Below are positions 1-7,575 of a stretch of DNA of 34,058 nt, piece by piece. Both the position numbers and the translations under genes were made by a program. The stretch comes from Candidatus Saganbacteria bacterium. GTDB lineage: Bacteria; Margulisbacteria; WOR-1; O2-12-FULL-45-9. Numbering within the stretch: position 1 is the first letter of the stretch; each line of letters begins with the position of its first letter. The stretch covers positions 1 to 34,058 of the forward strand of contig JACRKQ010000004.1 in assembly GCA_016219705.1 (NCBI GenBank). Direction: 5' to 3'. The notes beneath the pieces were generated by a model, which saw only the letters and a list, made by a program, of their open reading frames with translations, was not told the origin of the DNA and did no database searches.

Positions 1-1
1 C

Positions 2-880
2 GCCGCTGAACAGCTTGGCGCTATAATTGCTAGAAATTCAGGTACAACGCCTCAAGAACAAATGACCCGGGCTCATGCTTATCTTTTATTATCGAGAGTG
101 TGGAGAATCGTTGGAAATCAATTATTTGGCCACATACCACCAAATGTCAACCCAAATAATCACCCAATGGCTCGGGCTTATGAGTTGATGGCTCAATCAG
201 CCCAGCAAGCGGCGAATCTTTTCCGTCAAATAAGAAGTCAGCAAAATACAACCGATATTCAAAGAGCTACAGCTGCCTACTGTAATACAATGGTCGCTGA
301 ATCCTATGGCGTTATTGCCCGCGCTGTCTGGGAACATCGCCCAGGCTGGTTAGATCGCCGACAATATAATACCCAGGGCGGAGCCAATGGCGACTACACC
401 CGCATGCCCAACCGCCTGCAATATCAAAGTATGTTTCATAATGTAGCTCGATATATTCCTTATGACACCAATGAAACTCCTAGCCTTAGATTTTATGATG
501 ATGGGCTCCGTCAGGTGGCTGATCACACCCTTGCGCAGTGGCGCCAGACAATTAGATTATTGCCTGCTACCCGCCCATATTCAGCCACTTATCAGCCAAC
601 GAATGCCACCCGTCGTTTACCAGTCGTTGACACCGCAAATCCAAATGTTTTTGGGGGCGTTGTCTGGGAATTAACCGATCAACATTTATTGGGTGGTACA
701 CCAACTACAGCAAGAGCAGCGGCAAGAAGAAGACCGGTCTCACCACAATCTCCTCCCCCCCCCCCCCAACAACCACTAACACCTCTTCTCCTCCTCCTCC
801 TCCTCCTCCTTCTTCTTCTTCTCCTCCTTCTCCTGCTCCTGCTCCTGCAGTCTCAGACCCAACCTCGTATTAGGAGGTGA
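2..880 (+). CDS. 3' part of a large Lys-free, helical protein (runs off the left edge)
   Basis: The reading frame is open to the first base, and the first internal ATG (position 62) has no ribosome binding site, so this is the end of a longer gene. I recognise no domain. The visible 250 or so residues before the tail are rich in Ala, Gln, Asn and Arg, look helical, and contain no lysine, a bias shared with the giant gene at 11265-21305. The last part reads through a run of 13 C into an improbable run of more than 20 leucines. In the frame offset by one base the same DNA encodes a Pro/Thr/Ser-rich linker ending at TAG 871-873, much like the Pro/Thr linker in the giant protein. A one-base indel in the C run, real or a sequencing artefact, is therefore likely. 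The poly-Leu tail should not be trusted. Confidence 0.7.
   Translation, partial: AAEQLGAIIARNSGTTPQEQMTRAHAYLLLSRVWRIVGNQLFGHIPPNVNPNNHPMARAYELMAQSAQQAANLFRQIRSQQNTTDIQRATAAYCNTMVAESYGVIARAVWEHRPGWLDRRQYNTQGGANGDYTRMPNRLQYQSMFHNVARYIPYDTNETPSLRFYDDGLRQVADHTLAQWRQTIRLLPATRPYSATYQPTNATRRLPVVDTANPNVFGGVVWELTDQHLLGGTPTTARAAARRRPVSPQSPPPPPQQPLTPLLLLLLLLLLLLLLLLLLLLLQSQTQPRIRR
755..767. repeat. 13-C homopolymer at a probable frame break
   Basis: Thirteen consecutive C residues are followed by a CCT/TCT-rich pyrimidine tract to about 848. With 13 C the upstream frame continues as poly-Leu. With 14 (or 11) C it would continue as a Pro/Thr/Ser linker, the more protein-like reading. The site could be phase-variable or an assembly error. 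Confidence 0.8.
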
Positions 881-994
881 CACATAGGAATTATTTTGAA
901 TCCATGGATATTTTTATCTCATGCGAATTAAGGATCTCCGTGTAATCGGCACTGGTGAACTGGCTACCATGATCCGTGTTGGATATCTTACAAA

Positions 995-2401
995 TTACCC
1001 CGCCAGCATCGCTAGAATCGGGTTAGGGATCACTTCTAGTTTCTCAAATTGGGCAATTTCTTCTCCGGCATAGCCAATCACTCCGGTTTTTTGTTTTAAT
1101 ATTTGTTTCAAATCATTCTTGCGCAACAGTGTGCTGTTTTTTATTTCTACCGGAAAAAATCTATTTCCGTTAACCAGCGCTAAGTCAATCTCCCCTTCCG
1201 CTTTTATATAGTAAGTTTCAAACTGTCTTTTAAAAAGCGCCGCCATTATTCCTTCAATCAAAGAATCCTTAAGCCTACCAGTGTTATTTTTTAAGGTCTC
1301 AACCGATAAATCAAAATAAGAGTTGTGGTTATAAACCCAGCCGTTAAGCGCGTGCAGGATAAAAGGGTCACTGAAGCTGACTTTCCTGGCTTTTTTAGGC
1401 GCCGGCCTCATTTTCTCTTCTTTTAAGACCTGCAAAATTACAGCCACATCCATACGCTCCAGCAGGAGGATATAATCAGCGATTGTTTGATGGTGTTCAA
1501 TCGACAGGTCGCTCACCAGGGAATGCCAGGTTATCTGCTGAGAAAGCCTTAATAATAAGGCTTTTATTATTTCCCTTAAAAACAACTCGTTTTTGCCTCT
1601 TTTTAACATATCACCAATAATCCACTGCACATAAGTTTTATACGTCGCATTAGCAATATTGCCATGCTTTTTGTAATCATTAATAGCCGACAAATAACCT
1701 CCAGTAAATAAATAAGACTCAAAATATTCCTTGAGCTTTTTGATGGTTTTTGGCTCTATTTCACCGGCTTTTGGCAAAATACGGTTTCTATAAAATTCGA
1801 GTTTCCCCCTCTCTAATTGATCTGCAATATTTTTATCATTTAATCTGACATATTCATAAAAGGAGAGCGAGAATAAATGGAAATCTTGCTGGTCCGCATT
1901 GCCTCTTCTGCCGGGAAATTCCATCATTGCATCTTTTAATAAATAAGTGTCTGAACCGGAAATAACCAGGCTACCGTGATTAAGGAACCCCGCATCCGCT
2001 AGACTTTTTATCGCCCGCCCCCATTCTTTAACATACGAAATCTCATCGATAAAAAGCACAAACGGCTTCCGATGATCCAAAGTAAGGCGAAACTGGTCAA
2101 TTTCAAACAGTAACTGCGTATAATCACGAATGGTATCGCAGGGAAGATAGTAGATTTGAGCAGGTAAAATTTTCCTTTGGTCAAGAATATTGATTATAAT
2201 TAATTTCAACGTCGTCGACTTACCTACCTGACGGCCGCCGGTAATAATATAAATGCCAGGGGTAAAAACCGGTATCGCCTTAACCATTTGAGGATGATAG
2301 ACTAAAGGCAAATTTTTTAGTTTGCTGAGATTAGGATCAAGCTCCTTAAATTCCTTCACACTCCTCCAAAAAAGGTTGTGAGTTAAAAAGTCTTCTTTCA
2401 T
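995..2401 (-). CDS. AAA_14/DUF4143-family ATPase (array member 1)
   Basis: A 468-residue P-loop ATPase of the ATP_bind/DUF4143 type common in uncultivated bacteria and archaea. The Walker A motif GGRQVGKST is at 55-63, Walker B FVLFIDE at 114-120, and the sensor SGS at about 148-150. A winged-helix-like middle follows. The C-terminal part ends in a PD-(D/E)xK-like pattern, with D near 406 in GEIDLAL and the E-x-K of VEIK at about 418-421. The cellular role of this family is not established; nuclease-linked or defence-related functions are only suspected. It has about 50 residues before the P-loop, longer than its neighbours. It is transcribed away from the next ATPase, with 249 bp between the two starts. 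The promoter lies against the start codon with no ribosome binding site. Confidence 0.85.
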   Translation of the reverse strand: MKEDFLTHNLFWRSVKEFKELDPNLSKLKNLPLVYHPQMVKAIPVFTPGIYIITGGRQVGKSTTLKLIIINILDQRKILPAQIYYLPCDTIRDYTQLLFEIDQFRLTLDHRKPFVLFIDEISYVKEWGRAIKSLADAGFLNHGSLVISGSDTYLLKDAMMEFPGRRGNADQQDFHLFSLSFYEYVRLNDKNIADQLERGKLEFYRNRILPKAGEIEPKTIKKLKEYFESYLFTGGYLSAINDYKKHGNIANATYKTYVQWIIGDMLKRGKNELFLREIIKALLLRLSQQITWHSLVSDLSIEHHQTIADYILLLERMDVAVILQVLKEEKMRPAPKKARKVSFSDPFILHALNGWVYNHNSYFDLSVETLKNNTGRLKDSLIEGIMAALFKRQFETYYIKAEGEIDLALVNGNRFFPVEIKNSTLLRKNDLKQILKQKTGVIGYAGEEIAQFEKLEVIPNPILAMLAG

Positions 2402-2407
2402 ACCCTA

Positions 2408-2436
2408 ATTGTCCCATACACACACATGGTTGTCAA
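2408..2436 (-). promoter_or_regulatory. Promoter of ATPase 1, predicted leaderless
   Basis: On the minus strand a TTGACA -35 box (2436-2431), a 17-nt spacer and a GACAAT -10 box (2413-2408) are followed by only 6 nt before the ATG at 2401. Transcription would start at or within a base or two of the start codon. An imperfect inverted repeat (ATTG..CCAT / ATGG..CAAT) spans the spacer. Confidence 0.5.
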
Positions 2437-2522
2437 TGACCATTATCCAAGTTTAGACAACGATAATTATCATCAAAGCTATTTTTCCCCCGCGCAAGGC
2501 ACCCCTCCTCTTGTCTCATCGC

Positions 2523-2551
2523 GCTAAAGCAAAAAAACAGGCGGACGTTAG
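2523..2551. repeat. Scrap of the 3' end of the small gene at 3986-4168
   Basis: These 29 bases match the last 30 bases of the 61-codon gene ending at 4168, with one deleted base and a couple of substitutions. The frame is lost, so this is a DNA remnant and not a gene. Confidence 0.6.
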
Positions 2552-2577
2552 GGTCAGGCGAAACATCAGGCGTGAAG
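2541..2577. repeat. Left copy of a ~37-bp direct repeat flanking ATPase 2
   Basis: It begins GCGGACGTTA and continues through two GTCAGGCG/ATCAGGCG units. It matches 3802-3837 with a few differences. The two copies bracket the ATPase gene at 2651-3850, which suggests that gene was inserted or can be excised by recombination. Confidence 0.6.
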
Positions 2578-2613
2578 CGGTTTTACATTTCGAGGAGTTG
2601 TACTCTATGAAAT

Positions 2614-2643
2614 TTGACAATTTCAGGGAGTTTCAGTTATAAT
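2614..2643 (+). promoter_or_regulatory. Promoter of ATPase 2, predicted leaderless
   Basis: A perfect TTGACA (2614-2619), an 18-nt spacer and a perfect TATAAT (2638-2643) leave 7 nt before the ATG at 2651. The AGGA directly touching the ATG is too close to act as a ribosome binding site. The -35 box lies inside a dyad with 7-bp arms TGAAATT and AATTTCA separated by 4 nt (2608-2625). Confidence 0.65.
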
Positions 2644-2650
2644 ATCAGGA

Positions 2651-3850
2651 ATGAACATCCCCCGCTATTATGATAATCTCGAAACACTTCTTTTCCCCAA
2701 CAAAGTTCTGGTTATTTTTGGGTCCCGACAGGTTGGAAAGACAACACTGCTTAATAACTACTTAGCAGAAACAAAATTTAAATACAAAATTGATTCCGGT
2801 GATAATATTACGGTAAGCCAAATATTGGGCTCACAAAACTTTTCGACTATTCTTGACTACGTAGAAGGCTACGAATTAATCATTATCGATGAGGCACAGC
2901 GTATCCCCGGCATCGGCCTCGGCCTAAAAATTATTGTCGACCAGGTTCCCGGCATACGAGTTATCGCCACAGGCTCATCTTCCTTTGAACTTTCCGGACA
3001 GATTGGCGAACCATTAACCGGGAGAAAAAATACCCTAACCTTATATCCGCTCGCCCAACTGGAATTTGCCAAATTATATAACAAGCAGGAAATGAAAGAT
3101 AAATTGGCTGAATGGCTGGTTTTTGGCGGCTACCCGGCCGTAGCGAACACAAAAGGAAAAAAGAAAAAAATCACTGTTTTAGAAGAAATCGTCAACTCAT
3201 ATCTCCTGAAAGATATTTTGGAGCTGGAACGGATTAAAGCTCCCAAAACTCTGCTTGATCTATTACGTCTGATCGCTTTTCAAGTCGGGGCAGAAGTATC
3301 CCTGTCTGAACTTGGCAGCCAGCTCGGCATTGATACAAAGACAGTTGCCCGCTATCTGGATCTGCTGGAAAAAGCTTTTGTGGTCTTCAATTTGCGGGGA
3401 TATTCGAGAAATTTGAGGCAGGAGATAACCAGAAAGAGCAAATATTATTTTCTCGATAACGGCATCCGCAACGCTATTATTTCCAGCTTTAACGGACTGG
3501 ATAACAGAGCCGATATTGGCCAGCTTTGGGAGAACTTCCTGGTTGTGGAACGCCTAAAGACCCAGGCCTATAAAAATATCCACGCAAATAACTATTTTTG
3601 GCGCACCTGGGAACAAAAAGAGCTTGATTGGATCGAGGAAAGAGACAATAAACTCTTTGGATACGAATTTAAATATTCGGAGAAGAAGACTAAAATTTCC
3701 AAAGAATTTCACCTAACTTATCCGGAAGCAAAAACAGCAATCATTAATCGTGAAAACTACCTCCCCTTTATTGGAGTGGCAATAACATATCCCAAGGGGA
3801 CGCGGACGCTATCGTCAGGCGAAACGTCAGGCGTGAGACGTGAAGCGTGA
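2651..3850 (+). CDS. AAA_14/DUF4143-family ATPase (array member 2)
   Basis: A 399-residue protein with Walker A GSRQVGKTT at 24-32, Walker B LIIIDE near 76-81 and an ATGSSS sensor near 108. A clear winged helix-turn-helix follows (SLSELGSQLGIDTKTVARYL region). The C-terminal nuclease-like pattern has the D of ELDWIEE and E-x-K in YEFKYS. This is the standard order of the DUF4143 ATPases, whose biological role is unresolved. The last 15 or so codons run into the right-hand copy of a direct repeat, so the native C-terminus may have been replaced by repeat-encoded residues. The start follows the promoter by 7 nt. Confidence 0.88.
   Translation: MNIPRYYDNLETLLFPNKVLVIFGSRQVGKTTLLNNYLAETKFKYKIDSGDNITVSQILGSQNFSTILDYVEGYELIIIDEAQRIPGIGLGLKIIVDQVPGIRVIATGSSSFELSGQIGEPLTGRKNTLTLYPLAQLEFAKLYNKQEMKDKLAEWLVFGGYPAVANTKGKKKKITVLEEIVNSYLLKDILELERIKAPKTLLDLLRLIAFQVGAEVSLSELGSQLGIDTKTVARYLDLLEKAFVVFNLRGYSRNLRQEITRKSKYYFLDNGIRNAIISSFNGLDNRADIGQLWENFLVVERLKTQAYKNIHANNYFWRTWEQKELDWIEERDNKLFGYEFKYSEKKTKISKEFHLTYPEAKTAIINRENYLPFIGVAITYPKGTRTLSSGETSGVRREA
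3802..3837. repeat. Right copy of the direct repeat flanking ATPase 2
   Basis: This matches 2541-2577 and overlaps the end of the ATPase 2 coding sequence. It is followed by a short tandem GTGAAGC/GTGAAGC at 3840-3853. Related GTGAAGC words recur near 5825 and 9973. Confidence 0.55.
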
Positions 3851-3985
3851 AGCAAAATCATGTTGAGTAGTTGACGTCTTGCATGTTAAAATACAGTATC
3901 GGTCATAATTAAAGTTTTACGAATATACTTGGATACATCGGTTATGCAGCATTGGAAATCAGGACCCCCAGAGAGGTAAGCAATG

Positions 3986-4168
3986 ATGAAAAATAAGTTC
4001 GATTGTGTAAAAATGAAACACGAAATGCAAGAAAATCTTTATAAAGAATTGAAACCAAAATCAATTCAGGACTATTTCTCCAAAATCATTGATTATTCCC
4101 AGCATTCAAAACTATTGGCTGAATTAATCGCCGCTCGGGCTAAAGCTAAAAAAACCGGCGGACGTTAG
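3986..4168 (+). CDS. Small hypothetical protein (60 aa)
   Basis: A short, charged, probably all-helical protein with a Lys-rich tail. A GAGAGG ribosome binding site at 3970-3975 precedes two consecutive ATG codons (3983 and 3986); either could be used, and the second gives the better spacing. Its N-terminus (FDCVKMKHEMQE) resembles small antitoxin-like proteins seen beside toxins in many prokaryotes, but I cannot assign a family. No toxin partner is adjacent: the next gene is a convergent ATPase 17 bp away. The 3' half is duplicated at 5713-5828 and a scrap of its end occurs at 2523-2551, so this locus has been copied around the island. Confidence 0.6.
   Translation: MKNKFDCVKMKHEMQENLYKELKPKSIQDYFSKIIDYSQHSKLLAELIAARAKAKKTGGR
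4047..4150 (+). repeat. ~104-bp direct repeat, first copy (within the small gene)
   Basis: Nearly identical to 5713-5816, with only a few mismatches (around 4109-4117 versus 5775-5783). The copies lie in the same orientation and flank ATPase 3. Confidence 0.85.
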
Positions 4169-4185
4169 CGCGCTTGAAGGCATTC

Positions 4186-5625
4186 CTAGATCAGCAGGAA
4201 GTATTCCAAAGGGATCCTGACTGAATTGTCTTTTTCCGAAAGAAATAGCCGATCTTCCGCCACAACCAGGCCATACTTAGCAGGGACTTTCTTGCCTGTA
4301 TTGGCAATTTGTGCAAACCCCTTCTCGCCCATTCCAACTTCCAGAATTATCCGATTATCTCCCTGGGAGACAATAAAATCAGCGCCGCCAGCTGCTGGAT
4401 CATAAGTAATTGCAACATTGGTTCTATCCCCAAAATACCTGGTTAAATACATGCCGACCGTATCCTCGAGCAATTTGCCCATCGCATCCTCGCGTTTTTT
4501 GACGCTGCCAATGGTATTAAAATACATTGAACGAAAAGCGGGGGAGGAAAACAGGTATTTCGACGGTTTGTTGGTTTGGGAATAGTGGCCGCCATGAGGA
4601 TAGACCCGAACGGTTGTTTCCGTCTTTTCCAGGATATCGAATATTTCCATTAACTTGGGCCTACTGATATCTAGTTTTGGAGCCAGATTCGAAAGCACCA
4701 CGACATCAGCATCGGCGATCGCGTACAAAACAGCTGGTATCCGGGAAACGATCTCCGAGGAAAAGTTTGAAAATGGCGCGATGTCCATACTGATAATACG
4801 CTCAACATTTTTTTCTATCTTGTCATAGATCAATGATTCGTTATTAATAGCCACCATAAAAGGCAATGTCCCATAGCGAATATAGTTTTCAACCTCTGGC
4901 CTGTTGATGTCAGACAAATAAGAATTGATCTTGGGTTCTAGCATATTCAGCCCGCTATACACTTCTCCGGCCGAGGCCGATTCAAAAAGATACTGCCTGA
5001 TGGCCGCGGCTAGCCCTTTTATTTCAAACTTATTAAACTTGATCTTCAGATATTCGGAAAAACTCATCGGGGAAAGCCGTTCTATGATCGCCCTTCTGGT
5101 AATATCGGCATTGGTGTTCAGATGAAGAGCCGAAGACCCGGTAGCCATGACAAAAACTTTCCGAGAACGGTCAAAAATACTTTTTAAGATTACCCCCCAT
5201 TTCCCTTCGTACTGAACCTCATCCAGGAAAAGCAGTAGGGGTTTATCGAGCTGCTCAAAAGTCTTGCCAATAAACTGTTCAAAGACCGAGAGGAAATCGT
5301 ACAGACTGATCTCTAATATCTGGACAATCTGATCAACGGACAGAAATAAGGAATAAACTTCAGGTGTTTTATATTGAATGAACAACTGTGACAATAATGT
5401 TGTTTTTCCCGCGCCTCTCAAGCCAGTTAAAATGATCAGCCTGTTCTCATGCTTTCCGCTCAAAAACTCATTAAGATACCGATTTAATTTTATATAGATG
5501 TTTCTGGTCGGTCTTTTCTTCCCTGCGTCATCAAGCACATAAGCGTCAGCTCTAAAATCAGCCTGGGCAATTTGTTCCCGAATATAATCAATAATTTGTC
5601 TCTTTTTTTCGCTATCTAAAGCCAT
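4186..5625 (-). CDS. AAA_14/DUF4143-like ATPase with degenerate nuclease motif (array member 3)
   Basis: A 479-residue protein, the most divergent ATPase of the group. It has Walker A GLRGAGKTT at 68-76, Walker B LLFLDE at 131-136 and an ATGSS sensor at 161-165. It carries about 65 residues before the P-loop. In the C-terminal domain the D of GADFIV is present. The expected E-x-K reads E-V-G (ILEVGMG), so the usual lysine is missing and any nuclease activity is doubtful. Unlike most of its neighbours it has a normal leader, with GGAG (5634-5631) 5 nt before the ATG. It converges on the small gene at 3986-4168, and flanking ~104-bp direct repeats suggest it was inserted beside or through a copy of that gene. 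Confidence 0.82.
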   Translation of the reverse strand: MALDSEKKRQIIDYIREQIAQADFRADAYVLDDAGKKRPTRNIYIKLNRYLNEFLSGKHENRLIILTGLRGAGKTTLLSQLFIQYKTPEVYSLFLSVDQIVQILEISLYDFLSVFEQFIGKTFEQLDKPLLLFLDEVQYEGKWGVILKSIFDRSRKVFVMATGSSALHLNTNADITRRAIIERLSPMSFSEYLKIKFNKFEIKGLAAAIRQYLFESASAGEVYSGLNMLEPKINSYLSDINRPEVENYIRYGTLPFMVAINNESLIYDKIEKNVERIISMDIAPFSNFSSEIVSRIPAVLYAIADADVVVLSNLAPKLDISRPKLMEIFDILEKTETTVRVYPHGGHYSQTNKPSKYLFSSPAFRSMYFNTIGSVKKREDAMGKLLEDTVGMYLTRYFGDRTNVAITYDPAAGGADFIVSQGDNRIILEVGMGEKGFAQIANTGKKVPAKYGLVVAEDRLFLSEKDNSVRIPLEYFLLI

Positions 5626-5647
5626 AATATCTCCATCTTATACATAG

Positions 5648-5687
5648 TGTAAACTATAGTTTACAGTAAAACTGAAGTTACTGTCAA
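5648..5687 (-). promoter_or_regulatory. Promoter and 18-bp perfect palindrome upstream of ATPase 3
   Basis: The minus strand has TTGACA (5687-5682), an 18-nt spacer and TAAACT (5663-5658). The -10 box is inside the perfect palindrome TGTAAACTATAGTTTACA (5648-5665), a likely operator. A second dyad CAGTAA/TTACTG lies in the spacer. The expected leader is about 25 nt. Confidence 0.55.
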
Positions 5688-5712
5688 GCCCGAATTACAA
5701 GAAACAAAATCA

Positions 5713-5828
5713 AATTGAAACCAAAATCAATTCAGGACTATTTCTCCAAAATCATTGATTATTCCCAGCATTCAAAATTACTAGCTGAATTAATCGCCGC
5801 TCGGGCTAAAGCTAAAAGAACAGAGTGA
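5713..5828 (+). pseudogene. Truncated second copy of the small gene at 3986-4168
   Basis: This repeats the 3' half of the small gene, and its frame stays open to a TGA at 5826-5828. It would encode the last ~34 residues with a changed ending (KRTE instead of KKTGGR). The start codon and 5' half are missing. It lies between the promoter of ATPase 3 and the 3' end of ATPase 4. Confidence 0.75.
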
Positions 5829-5832
5829 AGCA

Positions 5833-6960
5833 TTAAACTGCCAGATCAGCCAGCCAGTTAGCCGCTGGCAGTATCGAGATCCCCCGCGCCGTTAACGCCT
5901 GTTTGACCTCTTTAACCAGCTGAATTGATTCATGAGGCTTTAATCGCTCATGAAAGTATAAGAGAGATGAAGACGGATTGGTTTCTGACATTTTTACTTC
6001 GATTAAAAGTTCGATCCGCCGGTCAATCATAACCAAAAAATCAACTTCTCTTTTCTCTTTGTCCCTCACATAATGCAACTGGGTAGTTTTACCTTCGCTG
6101 TCTTCCAGAAAATGGAGCCACTTTCTTAAACAAACAGCTACAGCATTTTCCAGCTTTGCACCAGAATCTCCCTCCACAGCACCACAATCATAAAAATAAA
6201 TTTTGGGTTCTTTAAGAATCGCCCGAGCCAAATTGTGATGATATGGCGTAACAAGAAACAGGACATACATATGCTCAAGTTTTTGTATCCAATCTTTAAT
6301 CGTATTAGGCGACACCTGAAGATCTTCTGACAAAGAAGCATAGGAAATTTGCGATCCTGCCCGTTCACGCAATAAATCAACCAATAGTAAAAGTGAATTT
6401 ACGTCCCTGACCGGCTCTAAATCCTGAATGTCTTCCCTTAAAATTCTCTCCAGATGCTGTTTTCTCCATCTTTTGGCCACCTGTTCTGATTGACTAAAAA
6501 GTGGCTCCGGAAACCCTCCCAAAGCCATAAGTTGTTCTAAAATCTCTTCAGGCCGGGAACGATCTTTTAGCTCTTTAACAGAAAAAGGGTAAAGTCGATG
6601 AAGAAAGTAACGTCCGGCCAGGGAATCTCCGCCACGTCGATAGAGATCCAAGCGAGCGCTGCCGGTCACCAAAATTCTTGGGAGTATTCCCTCTGTGTCA
6701 TAAACACCCTTAAGGCGAGTTTTCCAGTTTTTTAGCTTATGAAACTCATCCAAAATCACTAAAGACGATTTCCGGCTCCAGCGCTGTTTAAGCATAATTT
6801 TCCGATCATCCTGTGCATCCCAATTAAAATACTCCAGATTTGGCCAAGGAACTACCAGCGATTTTGCCAGGGTGGTTTTGCCAACCTGGCGCGGACCAGT
6901 CAGCAGGACCATTTTTTTCTCTAAATCTTTGGCAATTATTGATTTTTGTAATCGCTCCAT
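5833..6960 (-). CDS. AAA_14/DUF4143-family ATPase (array member 4)
   Basis: A compact 375-residue member. Walker A GPRQVGKTT is at 22-30, Walker B LVILDEFHK at 67-75 and the sensor VTGSARLD at 98-105. A helix-turn-helix region follows (YASLSEDLQVSPNTIKDWI). The C-terminal pattern keeps the D of REVDFLV and E-x-K in IEVKMSE, consistent with an intact PD-(D/E)xK-like fold. The role is unknown, as for the rest of the family. The gene stops 4 bp from the truncated small-gene copy, and its promoter is predicted to give a nearly leaderless message. Confidence 0.87.
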   Translation of the reverse strand: MERLQKSIIAKDLEKKMVLLTGPRQVGKTTLAKSLVVPWPNLEYFNWDAQDDRKIMLKQRWSRKSSLVILDEFHKLKNWKTRLKGVYDTEGILPRILVTGSARLDLYRRGGDSLAGRYFLHRLYPFSVKELKDRSRPEEILEQLMALGGFPEPLFSQSEQVAKRWRKQHLERILREDIQDLEPVRDVNSLLLLVDLLRERAGSQISYASLSEDLQVSPNTIKDWIQKLEHMYVLFLVTPYHHNLARAILKEPKIYFYDCGAVEGDSGAKLENAVAVCLRKWLHFLEDSEGKTTQLHYVRDKEKREVDFLVMIDRRIELLIEVKMSETNPSSSLLYFHERLKPHESIQLVKEVKQALTARGISILPAANWLADLAV

Positions 6961-6970
6961 GTTGATGACT

Positions 6971-6998
6971 ATTATACACCTTACTGCATTTTAGTCAA
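6971..6998 (-). promoter_or_regulatory. Promoter of ATPase 4, predicted near-leaderless
   Basis: The minus strand has TTGACT (6998-6993), a 16-nt spacer and a perfect TATAAT (6976-6971), 10 nt before the ATG at 6960. A TTGACTA half-site covers the -35 box, and its inverse TAGTCA lies just after the -10 box. The same half-sites occur at the ATPase 5 promoter. Confidence 0.62.
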
Positions 6999-7151
6999 GA
7001 CCAAAACGCAGCTCATATTAAATTGGTCAATTATCAGCACAACCTAAAATTCATAAGACTAAAATCGAATTGTGGCACAGGCTCTTAAGACTCTATGAAC
7101 TAAAGCACAAAAGTTATGTCAATGGTAATCCCGATTTGAGACATAAACTTA

Positions 7152-7181
7152 TTGCCCTCTGCCTTCTAATTATGATATTAT
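7152..7181 (+). promoter_or_regulatory. Promoter of the HEPN-MNT pair, predicted near-leaderless
   Basis: TTGCCC (7152-7157), an 18-nt spacer and TATTAT (7176-7181) leave 10 nt before the ATG at 7192. No ribosome binding site is present. Confidence 0.42.
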
Positions 7182-7191
7182 TTATTAATCA

Positions 7192-7575
7192 ATGATTACT
7201 GATATAAAATATTGGCTGGAAATTTCTGAATACGATCTGGGAACCGCTAAAGCAATGCTAGCCGCCCGGCGGTATCTTTACGTTCTTTTCACCTGCCAGC
7301 AGGCTATGGAAAAATTATTAAAAGCCATTATCATCCAGAACACAAAAGAATTTCCTCCTAGATTGCACAACCTCCTGCGACTCGCAGAGATCTCTAACCT
7401 TGCGCTGCTTGATAAAGAAAAAGCCTTTCTTGAACGTTTAAGCTATTATTACGTCGAGACCAGATATCCGGAAAAAAGACGACAACTTGCCAAAGATTTA
7501 AATCGTCAGACAGCAAACGAAGATTACGGTGAAACCCAAAATATATGGAAAAGATTAAAAAAAGAAATCAGCTAA
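7192..7575 (+). CDS. HEPN-domain protein (toxin partner of an MNT pair)
   Basis: A 127-residue, all-helical protein with the PF05168-type HEPN signature: the QQAMEKLLKA helix near 38-47, LHNLLRL near 63-69, and YYYVETRYPE near 85-94. HEPN/MNT modules are known toxin-antitoxin systems in which the HEPN protein is the toxic or RNase-like partner and the nucleotidyltransferase modifies it. The classic Rx4-6H RNase motif is not obvious; this subtype instead ends in the tRYPe motif. The next gene overlaps its end by 31 bp, so they are translationally coupled. A role in plasmid-like maintenance or phage defence is inferred from family and context. Confidence 0.82.
   Translation: MITDIKYWLEISEYDLGTAKAMLAARRYLYVLFTCQQAMEKLLKAIIIQNTKEFPPRLHNLLRLAEISNLALLDKEKAFLERLSYYYVETRYPEKRRQLAKDLNRQTANEDYGETQNIWKRLKKEIS

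Noticed and set aside
62-880. A complete gene starting at the ATG at 62
   Set aside because: The frame is open upstream to the window edge and there is no ribosome binding site, so the gene starts outside the window.
921-1070. Small plus-strand frame starting MRIKDLRVIGTGE
   Set aside because: It has no ribosome binding site, overlaps the 3' end of ATPase 1 on the opposite strand and matches no family I know.
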